Assembly: GCA_005880525.1 (NCBI GenBank)
Contig: VBFW01000024.1
Span: forward strand, 1 to 11,878
DNA length: 11,878 nucleotides
Direction of reading: 5' to 3'
Source: Chloroflexota bacterium
GTDB taxonomy: Bacteria; Chloroflexota; Dormibacteria; Dormibacterales; Dormibacteraceae
Shown here: in pieces, positions 1 through 5,302 of the stretch
How the letters are laid out: every line of letters starts with the position of its first letter
Position numbering within the stretch: position 1 is the stretch's first letter
Made by a program: the position numbers and the translations under genes
The notes under the pieces: model-generated
What the model was told of the DNA's origin: nothing
Seen by the model: the letters and a program-made list of their open reading frames with translations, nothing else
Databases searched by the model: none

Positions 1-505
1 CGATTATCCGGCTGACCACAGTTCCTCTCCGATCGATGTAAAAGGTCTCTGGCGGGGCGGTCACGCCGAAGTCGTGGTACGAACCTTGGACCGCGGGGCC
101 GACGGGATATGGACTTTGAATATCAGTCTCATAGCTGTGGGCGGCGGCATCGGTGTCCTGCATGTCGACGCCTATGAACTCAACTCGTCCGGCCGTACTT
201 CGGGCGGCGGCGGCTAGCACTGGCGCCTCCTGGCGGCATGGCACGCACCACGAAGCCCAGAAATTGACGACCATCGGCGTTCCGGTGAGTCCCCGGAGGC
301 TGATCACATCGCCGTCGAGCGACCGTACGGTGAGGTCGGGAACCCGACTGCCCACAACTGAGGTGGACTGCTTGGCAGCGTGCACCAAACCCCAGCCCAG
401 GGAGGCAGTGAGAGTGGCGATCGCCAGGCTGGGAACCACCCAGACCGCGACGATCCTGAGCGTCAGCCGTGATCGAGGCGCCCCAGCAGGCGACCGGTCT
501 GCCAC
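1..505 (-). CDS. TlpA/ResA-like thioredoxin-fold protein (partial, 3' end beyond window)
   Basis: This is a membrane-anchored extracytoplasmic thiol-disulfide oxidoreductase, seen as 168 codons before the left edge cuts it. The visible protein has a basic N-terminus, one hydrophobic segment at about residues 17-41 (uncleaved anchor or signal peptide), the lead-in VPDLTVRSLDGD, the strand MVVNFWASW, the active site WCVPC (Cys87, Cys90), and the conserved proline region APPETFYID (about 150-158) followed by a G-T-V turn. This is the TlpA/ResA/CcmG arrangement. The GTG at 503-505 is the first possible start, because an in-frame TAG lies just upstream and no other start codon intervenes. Family members keep cytochrome c haem-binding cysteines or other exported thiols reduced, using electrons from CcdA, which is encoded about 1.5 kb away. 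The start codon directly abuts the dyad at 506-529, so repression by the divergent BlaI-like protein is likely. Family assignment is firm; the substrate is unknown. Confidence 0.9.
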   Translation of the reverse strand, partial: MADRSPAGAPRSRLTLRIVAVWVVPSLAIATLTASLGWGLVHAAKQSTSVVGSRVPDLTVRSLDGDVISLRGLTGTPMVVNFWASWCVPCRQEAPVLAAAARSTAGRVEFIGVDMQDTDAAAHSYETDIQSPYPVGPAVQGSYHDFGVTAPPETFYIDRRGTVVSRII

Positions 506-529
506 GCTTACTATTCCACCCTAGTAAGC
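506..529. promoter_or_regulatory. BlaI-type operator 1 (divergent promoter, TACTA-N8-TAGTA)
   Basis: A perfect inverted repeat has 8-bp arms, GCTTACTA (506-513) and TAGTAAGC (522-529), around an 8-nt spacer. It fills most of the 43-bp gap between the divergent thioredoxin and BlaI-like genes. The core TACTA-N8-TAGTA recurs at the other two promoter regions of this cluster. On the plus strand TACTAT (509-514) also resembles a -10 hexamer, so a bound repressor would block RNA polymerase. That the local BlaI-like protein is the binder is an inference from position and recurrence. Confidence 0.8.
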
Positions 530-548
530 ATACCGACGTCCAGCGTTT

Positions 549-956
549 ATGATCCGGCTGATGCCGCGCCGGGACGACATGCAACGTGCGCTCTCCTTGT
601 TGGGCCCGCTCGAGGGCCGGCTCATGACGCAGATCTGGAGCGGGCGTGTCTCCGAGCCGTTCGTCGTGCGCGACGTGCTCGCCCTTACCCCTGACCTCGC
701 CTACACCACCGTGATGACCACGCTCAACCGCCTCGCCGACAAGGGCGTGTTGAAGGTAAGCAAAGGGGCCTCGCGGCAAGCACATAAATATCGAGCCGCG
801 GGCAATGTCAGTGCGTTTCTCGCCAGCTCCGGACGAGCTGAGGTCGACCGCCTGGTGGCACGTTACGGGGATGCCGCGCTTGCCGCCTTCGCGCATCGCC
901 TCGATCGGCTATCTCCGACGACTCGCCAGGCGCTCAAGAAGTTGCGCTCAAAATGA
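549..956 (+). CDS. BlaI/MecI/CopY-family transcriptional repressor
   Basis: A 135-residue winged-helix repressor. Residues about 15-85 match the BlaI/MecI DNA-binding domain: the first helix GPLEGRLMTQIW, then VRDVL, then the recognition helix AYTTVMTTLNRLADKGVL (51-68) and the wing with KYRA (80-83). The C-terminal 50 residues would be the helical dimerisation and cleavage region. BlaI-type repressors bind dyads as dimers and are inactivated by proteolysis triggered by a partner M56 protease; here that partner starts within the stop codon (ATGA at 953-956). The start is uncertain: ATG at 549, 561 and 579 are in frame, none has a clear Shine-Dalgarno, and the second or third would still leave the domain intact. 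The gene probably represses itself through operator 1, and the neighbouring units through operators 2 and 3. Family call is firm; the signal is unlikely to be a beta-lactam. Confidence 0.93.
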   Translation: MIRLMPRRDDMQRALSLLGPLEGRLMTQIWSGRVSEPFVVRDVLALTPDLAYTTVMTTLNRLADKGVLKVSKGASRQAHKYRAAGNVSAFLASSGRAEVDRLVARYGDAALAAFAHRLDRLSPTTRQALKKLRSK

Positions 957-1753
957 CGATCCGCAAGCTGGCAATGCTCGGCACGGTCGCGGCGCTCCCG
1001 GTTATCTGCCTGGGTGCGGCCGCTGGCTGCCGGACCCTCGGCCCATGCGGTCTCGGCCTCGAGGCAGGTGATGCGTCGGCATGGATCTGGCTCGGGTCGC
1101 CGCTGCTGCTGCTCTCGATTGTCGTCATCGCCTGGATCGTCCGGTTCGCCCTGACCGGAGCGTCGACGTATCGCGAGATCGCTGGCCTCCGGCTGTCGCC
1201 AACATCGTTAAGACTGGCTCGAGTCGCGTCCCGCGCTGGCATAAAGCGCATCCGCAGTCTGGATGCGGAAATGCCCTTGGCCTTTTGCGCGGGCGTCATG
1301 CGCCCGACTGTTTACGTTAGCGAGGGCGCACTGAGCACCTTGCAAGAAGACGAGCTGCTAGCCGTGCTGTATCACGAAGCCGATCACGCTCGACATTGGG
1401 AGCCAGCATGGCGCGGAGCACGCAGCGCCGCGGCGCAGGTCCTCTCGTTTCTCCCAATCGTTAGATGGTTCTGCGAGCGCGGCAGCCGGCGCAGCGAGAT
1501 CGCTGCCGACATCGCTGCCGAACAAGGCGTGGGGTCCGCCGCACTCGCGGGCGCTCTGCTGGTGATGACTCCGAGCAAATTGGGATTGGCCGCCTTTGCC
1601 GGCTACGCAGAGATGCGGGCGAGGCGGCTCCTGGGCCTCCCATTCGACGAGCCGCACGTGCCGCGTGCTGCCTGGGCAACAACATTAGTACGCCTGTGGA
1701 TTGCCCTGAGTCTGGTCGGATGTGTGTTGAACATCGCCGTCGCCCTGCGGTAG
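953..1753 (+). CDS. M56 (BlaR1-type) membrane zinc metalloprotease without a penicillin-binding domain
   Basis: A 266-residue membrane protease, probably the sensor or inactivator of the BlaI-like repressor it overlaps by 4 nt. Hydrophobic segments lie at about residues 5-24, 45-67 and 243-264. The gluzincin motif HEADH (141-145) supplies two zinc ligands and the catalytic Glu. The later EIAAD (182-186) fits the ExxxD third-ligand helix of M48/M56 enzymes. The upstream segment with PLAFCAGVMRPTVYVSEG (108-125) is the usual M56 lead-in. Classical BlaR1/MecR1 proteins are near 600 residues and end in an extracellular beta-lactam sensor; this one ends at the fourth hydrophobic segment, so the stimulus must be detected otherwise. 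Cys26 and Cys32 sit in the loop between the first two membrane segments, predicted outside if the protease domain is cytoplasmic. With thioredoxin and CcdA genes alongside, thiol state or a thiophilic metal is a plausible signal (inference). Confidence 0.9.
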   Translation: MTIRKLAMLGTVAALPVICLGAAAGCRTLGPCGLGLEAGDASAWIWLGSPLLLLSIVVIAWIVRFALTGASTYREIAGLRLSPTSLRLARVASRAGIKRIRSLDAEMPLAFCAGVMRPTVYVSEGALSTLQEDELLAVLYHEADHARHWEPAWRGARSAAAQVLSFLPIVRWFCERGSRRSEIAADIAAEQGVGSAALAGALLVMTPSKLGLAAFAGYAEMRARRLLGLPFDEPHVPRAAWATTLVRLWIALSLVGCVLNIAVALR

Positions 1754-1787
1754 GCGCTCACGGCGGGAACCGCCTGCGCGAACCATG

Positions 1788-1807
1788 CTACTATGCGGCG
1801 ATAGTTA
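1788..1807 (+). promoter_or_regulatory. BlaI-type operator 2 with embedded -10-like element
   Basis: TACTA (1789-1793), 8 nt, TAGTT (1802-1806): the same core and spacing as operator 1, with one mismatch in the last base. TACTAT at 1789-1794 could serve as a -10 box, placing transcription start near 1801, a few bases before the ribosome site of the small membrane peptide gene at 1824. The repressor would therefore cover the promoter. The small peptide gene thus seems to have its own regulated promoter in addition to read-through from the protease gene 70 bp upstream. Confidence 0.7.
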
Positions 1808-1810
1808 CCT

Positions 1811-1818
1811 AAGGAGGG
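1811..1818 (+). promoter_or_regulatory. Strong Shine-Dalgarno that sets the GTG start at 1824
   Basis: AAGGAGGG ends 5 nt before the GTG at 1824-1826. It rules out the in-frame ATG at 1785, which would place this ribosome site and operator 2 inside the coding region. Confidence 0.85.
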
Positions 1819-1823
1819 CGTCG

Positions 1824-2048
1824 GTGGCTCAGTACTTGCCTTACTTGCTGTTCCTGGCGTGCCCCATCTCGATGGGCTTGATGATGTGGATGATGATGGG
1901 CAGGAACCACAATCAGATGTCCGCCTCCGGGCCGGATCCACGAATGGCCGAGCTAGAGAGCCAGGTGAACGAGCTGCGGGTGGCGCTGCAAGACCAAGAA
2001 CGTCGAGCTGGCGCCACCCTCAGGGAGAGCGGGTCGTCGCTCAAATAG
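1824..2048 (+). CDS. Small Met-rich single-pass membrane peptide with C-terminal coiled coil
   Basis: A 74-residue protein of no family I can name with confidence. Residues about 4-26 form one hydrophobic segment that is strikingly rich in soft-metal ligands: Cys13, Met17, Met20, Met21, Met23, Met24, Met25, with His29 and Met32 just after. A Gly/Pro/Ser linker leads to a charged helix at about 41-68, where Leu44, Val48, Leu51 and Leu55 give a heptad spacing, so oligomerisation is likely. The start is GTG at 1824, fixed by a strong ribosome site. It lies 70 bp after the M56 protease gene, behind its own operator, and ends convergent with ccdA, overlapping it by 8 bp. Met/Cys-rich membrane helices are typical of copper or silver handling proteins, which would fit a CopY-like regulator, but this role is an inference. 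It could also be a small regulator of the protease or of CcdA. Confidence 0.8.
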   Translation: MAQYLPYLLFLACPISMGLMMWMMMGRNHNQMSASGPDPRMAELESQVNELRVALQDQERRAGATLRESGSSLK

Positions 2049-2760
2049 GCGGCCAGCGAGCGCGGGCGTACCAGCTCAAGATCGGTGCCATAAGCGGCAG
2101 CCAGCGATCGGTGACAAGAAGGATCCCCATTACTACCAAGAGGGCTCCCGACGCGGACTGAACGATGGCCGCGCCATGTGCGACGCGTCCAAGGAGCGAT
2201 CGCAGACCTACGACCCAGAAACTCAACGCGACGAAGGGAATCGCTAGGCCCAGGCTGTACATGGCCAGCAATACCACCCCTTGCGTCAGGTCGGCGGTCG
2301 ACGCGCCCAGGGTCAACACCGCACCCAGCACTGGCCCGACACAGGGTGTCCAGGTGATGGCAAAGGCGGCCCCGAGCGCGGGCGCGGTCCACAGCTTGCC
2401 GCCGCGGAACCAACGGCTCCAGTCTCCGCTTCGACTCAGCAGCCCAACCCGCGCCTCGAGCAACAACACAATGCCCATCAGGACAATGAATGCGCCCGCT
2501 ATGCGAGCCAGGGACAGTCGGTTGTATAGGAGCAGCGACCCGAGCTCCGACGCTGTCGCCCCAAGGGCCACGAACACAGTTGAGAATCCGGCGACGAAAA
2601 GCAGCGCTGCGAGCACGGTGCGGCCGCGATTTCGGCCCAGCTCGGCCGGTGAAACTCCGCTCAGGTAGCTCAAGTAGCCTGGGAGCAGAGGTAGGCAGCA
2701 AGGCGATGAGATCGAGAGCAGGCCGGCGGCAAAGGCCAGCATGGCGTTGACGAGGTTCAC
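2041..2760 (-). CDS. ccdA: CcdA-type cytochrome c biogenesis / thiol-reductant transporter
   Basis: A 239-residue integral membrane protein that carries electrons from cytoplasmic thioredoxin across the membrane to exported thiol oxidoreductases. It has six hydrophobic segments in two pseudo-repeats. The first repeat has SPCCLPLLPGYLSYLSG (19-35) and the second has TPCVGPVLGAVL (138-149); Cys21 (or Cys22) and Cys140 are the expected redox pair. Length is normal for CcdA. The start is GTG at 2758-2760, preceded by AGGAT at a workable distance; the nearby ATG is out of frame. The natural client is the TlpA-like thioredoxin transcribed on the same strand at the left edge, though the two genes are separated by the opposite-strand repressor, protease and peptide genes. 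Its promoter carries operator 3, so it should be co-repressed with that thioredoxin. The 3' end overlaps the small peptide gene tail-to-tail by 8 bp. Confidence 0.95.
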   Translation of the reverse strand: MNLVNAMLAFAAGLLSISSPCCLPLLPGYLSYLSGVSPAELGRNRGRTVLAALLFVAGFSTVFVALGATASELGSLLLYNRLSLARIAGAFIVLMGIVLLLEARVGLLSRSGDWSRWFRGGKLWTAPALGAAFAITWTPCVGPVLGAVLTLGASTADLTQGVVLLAMYSLGLAIPFVALSFWVVGLRSLLGRVAHGAAIVQSASGALLVVMGILLVTDRWLPLMAPILSWYARARWPPI

Positions 2761-2769
2761 GCGCTCATC

Positions 2770-2961
2770 CTAGAAGGCTGGGATACTATCGGTCGTTAGT
2801 AATGGCCGCGCAATTGTGGTAGACGGTCCCGTTCTCGCGCGCGGAAGGCGATCCAGCTCGGGTTCTCGCGCAGACCATCCTTTCAGCACAGCCTCGATCT
2901 CAGCGGAGCGATAACCCTCTTCGCAGCGGTCTAGGTGTCCCGTGCCCAACAGGTGGCGATT
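2770..2961 (-). other. Possible 3' remnant of an unidentified gene (no start codon)
   Basis: Between a TGA (2962-2964) and a TAG (2770-2772) the minus strand is open for 63 codons and reads plausibly like protein at first (GHLDRCEEGYRSAEIEAVL and EPELDRLPR), but it has no ATG or GTG and runs through operator 3. It may be the degraded end of a gene that once lay here. I do not recognise the family. Otherwise 2803-3058 shows no feature I can support. Confidence 0.2.
2783..2802 (-). promoter_or_regulatory. BlaI-type operator 3 (ccdA promoter)
   Basis: TACTA (2784-2788), 8 nt, TAGTA (2797-2801): perfect 5-bp arms with exactly the spacing of operators 1 and 2, centred about 33 bp before the ccdA start codon. 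Read on the minus strand, TAGTAT could be a -10 box. Three matching dyads at the three promoters of one cluster is strong evidence for a shared regulator, most simply the BlaI-like protein. Confidence 0.78.
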
Positions 2962-3058
2962 TCACCTACCGCTGTCCGGTCCGTGGTTCGTGAACGGTTC
3001 GCTGGCGGAGGGCTGATGCCAACGGGATCAAGACCTGGGAGCGGGGCATACTAAACCG

Positions 3059-3586
3059 GTGCTTGACAGCGCCCAGATGCGTCAGCACCGCGAGGCAACG
3101 GTCCGGGAGCACATGGAGGCGGAGAACGCGCACGACTTCGACCGCTGCATCGCCGCATTCGCGCATCCGCGTTACGAGATAGTCGCCACCGGGGAAGTCT
3201 GGGACGGCCACTCCGGTGTGAATGCACTCCTCCAGGCGAACAAGAAGGGGTTCCCCGATTTCCTGTTCCATCCTGAGACGTTTCACCACGCGCCCGAGGC
3301 GGTGATCGTGGAGGGCCGATTCACGGGCACGCATCTGGGCAACTGGCGGGGCCTACCCCCGACTGGCCGAAAGGTCGACTTCCGCCTGATCATCGTCTTC
3401 ATCTTTGAGGGCGACCGAATGATTTGCGAAAGGACCTACTTCGATATCGGGACGCCGCTCTCACAGGTGGGTGTGGCGCGGGACCCCAAATCACGTGCTG
3501 GCAAGATCGCGCTCGCGCTCAACCATCCGATCGTCATCGGCAAGGCCCTGGTGCGCTCGATGCGTCACCGGTACGCCGGCCCATGA
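3059..3586 (+). CDS. SnoaL-like / NTF2-fold protein (ester cyclase type)
   Basis: A 175-residue protein with the SnoaL-like polyketide-cyclase (NTF2) fold. Diagnostic stretches are the N-terminal helices with ENAHDFDRCIAAFAHPRYE (about 22-40), the W-D-G-H turn (49-52), and above all EGRFTGTHLGNWRGLPPTGR (about 84-103), which matches the G-T-H...G-x-P-P-T-G-R signature of SnoaL-like ester cyclases, followed by strands ending in ICERTYFD. Most genome-encoded members have unknown substrates, and membership does not by itself imply polyketide synthesis. I took GTG at 3059; ATG at 3077 is an alternative that keeps the domain, and neither has a strong ribosome site. It overlaps the following cupin gene by 4 nt (ATGA), so the two are translationally coupled and may act on the same small molecule. 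The extra C-terminal 40 residues are basic and lack a recognisable motif. Confidence 0.85.
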   Translation: MLDSAQMRQHREATVREHMEAENAHDFDRCIAAFAHPRYEIVATGEVWDGHSGVNALLQANKKGFPDFLFHPETFHHAPEAVIVEGRFTGTHLGNWRGLPPTGRKVDFRLIIVFIFEGDRMICERTYFDIGTPLSQVGVARDPKSRAGKIALALNHPIVIGKALVRSMRHRYAGP

Positions 3587-4155
3587 TCAGGGTCGGGACC
3601 GTGATCGAGAGCCCCCAGACCGGGGAGCGCCTGGTGTTTCGCTCGACGGCCGAGTCGTCTAATGGCGAACTCTTCCAAGCGGAGCTGACCACGCAGGCTG
3701 GTCCGTACGTCGTGAGGTCGCACCTGCACCCCAGCCAGGAAGAGCGCTTTGTCGTACTCGAAGGCAGGTATGGGTACAGGATCGGGAATCGGACTGGCAT
3801 CGGCCAACCGGGCGAGACCGTCGTCTGCCCGGTCGGGGTCCCCCACAGTCAATGGAATGCGGGGCCTGGTGCGATGCGGATCTATTACGAGCATCGCCCC
3901 GCGCTAGAGTCGGCTGAGCTGTTCTTCGAGACGTACTTCGGACTCAGCCGCGACGGCAAGCTGCTGCCGTCGGGCGACATGCGTGTCCTGCAAGCAGCCG
4001 TGCTGCTTACCGCCGTTGACGATTTCATACGCATCACGAGCCCGCCGCTGTTCGTGCAAGACCTGGCTTTTCCCCTCCTCGCGGCCATTGGTAGAGCACG
4101 CGGTTACCGCGCGCGGTATCCCGATTACGCCAGCTCGCGCGCGGCGGCAAGGTAG
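3583..4155 (+). CDS. Cupin-domain protein
   Basis: A 190-residue single-domain cupin with a C-terminal helical extension. Motif 1 is HLHPSQEERFVVLEGRYGY (47-65), giving His47, His49 and Glu53 or Glu54 as likely metal ligands and Gly61 at the turn. Motif 2 is PVGVPHSQWN (83-92), with His88 as fourth ligand. A complete ligand set suggests a metal-binding, possibly enzymatic cupin rather than a purely structural one. Residues from about 115 on (FFETYFGLSRDGK, then a hydrophobic helix near 158-170) form an extension seen in some cupins of unknown function. The start ATG at 3583 overlaps the stop of the SnoaL-like gene; the frame is open further upstream, but that would sit wholly within the upstream gene. 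No promoter of its own is visible. Substrate unknown. Confidence 0.87.
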   Translation: MIRVGTVIESPQTGERLVFRSTAESSNGELFQAELTTQAGPYVVRSHLHPSQEERFVVLEGRYGYRIGNRTGIGQPGETVVCPVGVPHSQWNAGPGAMRIYYEHRPALESAELFFETYFGLSRDGKLLPSGDMRVLQAAVLLTAVDDFIRITSPPLFVQDLAFPLLAAIGRARGYRARYPDYASSRAAAR

Positions 4156-4581
4156 CCGCAAACCTCACCCCCTTCGGTCTCCAGGAAGTGAATCTGCCGC
4201 TTGCTAACCACGCGGTCTTCCGCAATAGCCCTCCTTCGGCGGCGCACCACCTCACCGCTAAACTGCGTCGTGATCTGGTCGAGGGTGTTGGCGGGGCTAA
4301 TCCGACTGGCTGGAACGCGACGCAGGCGATAGCCAATGAGTAGTTTCGATTTCCGCGCCCGCGACCCAGGTCTCCGATCTGTCGACCGCCTCAAAGATGT
4401 GCGCGCGCTCGATCGCATCGGCGTTGATGTCGCGCCCGCGAGATATTTGGATTGCTCGGTCCACACTGGCCGCAGCCCTTGGAATCGTGGTTGCACTCCA
4501 AGCTGGGTGTGGTGATGAGTTACTCCCGGCTCCCAGCGGTCGCCACGAGACGGTTTTGAAGCCTGGGTAAGTCCCTGGCAA
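4125..4581 (-). pseudogene. Probable frameshifted remnant of an unidentified gene
   Basis: Two minus-strand frames read like successive parts of one protein. The first, from about 4581 down to 4297, includes RDINADAIERAHIFEAVDR and then ETWVAGAEIE. Near 4330-4345 coding character passes to the next frame, which continues with SRISPANTLDQITTQFSGE and RQIHFLETEGGEVCGYLA and stops with TAA at 4125-4127, inside the 3' end of the cupin gene. Third codon positions are G/C-rich in both parts, as in real genes nearby. No ribosome site precedes the ATG at 4581. I do not recognise the family. A single-base sequencing error, a true frameshift, or chance open frames could each explain it. Confidence 0.35.
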
Positions 4582-4762
4582 GTCGTCGGTGGAGGGAAGA
4601 CCTGCCAGGCCAGCCCCTAGCCCGACGCATGTCAGGGGTAAGAGGACGCGCGACCGCCGGTTGATCAGAAGGGCCCGCAGCGGTTGTAGCTCCGGCGCTC
4701 TAAATCTTGGAGCCAGAGAGACGATGGCCCACGCGCTCGATCGTTTCGCGGCGAGCCCGGTC

Positions 4763-4802
4763 GCCGGATAGCCGATGGGTTGCGCAGAACCGGCTATCCG
4801 GC
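4763..4802 (-). terminator. Perfect 11-bp hairpin downstream of the Tat protein gene
   Basis: GCCGGATAGCC (4763-4773) and GGCTATCCGGC (4792-4802) are exact reverse complements around 18 nt, inside which GGTT and AACC can pair again. The hairpin lies 12 nt beyond the stop codon of the minus-strand Tat protein gene, so it probably ends that operon or protects its mRNA. No T-run follows on the minus strand, so it is not a textbook intrinsic terminator. The rest of 4582-4814 shows nothing else I can support. Confidence 0.55.
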
Positions 4803-4814
4803 CAAACCCCCAGG

Positions 4815-5291
4815 TCAGGCGTGACTGTCGAGTCTCATCAGGACTGTGGTGCCCAGGAAATCGGCCTGTGCGATCCCCGTCGAGCGATCGACCACCATGC
4901 TGAACGATGGACTCTCACCCTTCAGAAGCGTGGTTGGTTGGGCGATCTCGCCCGTGATCCGAAGCTCGCCGCCGATCTCTCGAACATCGGTGACCAGGAT
5001 GGATCTGGCAGTGCCCGGAAATACGACTCCACTCATGGCATTTGGTGCGCCAGCATGAAGGCTCTTGGCCAAGGTGCCCATTCGAGCGCGGATGTCGACG
5101 TGGCCCTCGATGACGTAGGAAGCGTAGGTTGGGAGCGGTGCCTTAGGCATACCGGTCACTGCTCGGAACCGCACCACATTGTTGCCGGTCCAGCCGAAAA
5201 AGCCGGCCACGGGCATGGCGGCTCCCGCCGCCAGCGCCGCGGTGCCGGCCCCCGCAATCTTCAGAAAATCGCGCCGATCCATTGTCTTCAT
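4815..5291 (-). CDS. Tat-exported protein of unknown function, paired with DUF4331
   Basis: A 158-residue protein beginning with a clear twin-arginine signal: DRRDFLKIAGAG (5-16, Arg6-Arg7) followed by an Ala/Gly-rich hydrophobic stretch to about residue 31. The mature part of about 125 residues is predicted mostly beta-strand, with short pieces such as YVIEGHVDIRARMGTLA and RSILVTDVREIGGELRITGE, and it contains no cysteine or obvious catalytic motif. Tat export implies folding in the cytoplasm before secretion. The start ATG at 5289-5291 has a strong ribosome site (AGGAGGAG) just upstream; a second in-frame ATG follows three codons later. It lies only 11 nt after the DUF4331 gene, so the two form an operon and may act together outside the membrane. 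I do not recognise a family for the mature domain. Confidence 0.82.
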   Translation of the reverse strand: MKTMDRRDFLKIAGAGTAALAAGAAMPVAGFFGWTGNNVVRFRAVTGMPKAPLPTYASYVIEGHVDIRARMGTLAKSLHAGAPNAMSGVVFPGTARSILVTDVREIGGELRITGEIAQPTTLLKGESPSFSMVVDRSTGIAQADFLGTTVLMRLDSHA

Positions 5292-5302
5292 TGCTGCTCC
5301 TC

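Noticed and set aside
180..896. A 238-codon minus-strand open frame running across the BlaI-like gene and the divergent promoter.
   Set aside because: It conflicts with the well-supported thioredoxin and BlaI-like genes and crosses operator 1; it contains no domain.
953..1753. A true beta-lactam resistance module (BlaR1-BlaI with beta-lactamase).
   Set aside because: The protease lacks the penicillin-binding domain and no beta-lactamase gene is present; the neighbours are thiol-redox genes.
1785..1823. An ATG at 1785 giving a 13-residue longer small membrane peptide.
   Set aside because: It would place operator 2 and a near-perfect Shine-Dalgarno inside the coding region; the GTG at 1824 is correctly spaced from that site.
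4589..4771. A 60-codon plus-strand open frame in the gene-poor stretch.
   Set aside because: No ribosome site, Arg-rich low-complexity translation, and it runs into the hairpin.
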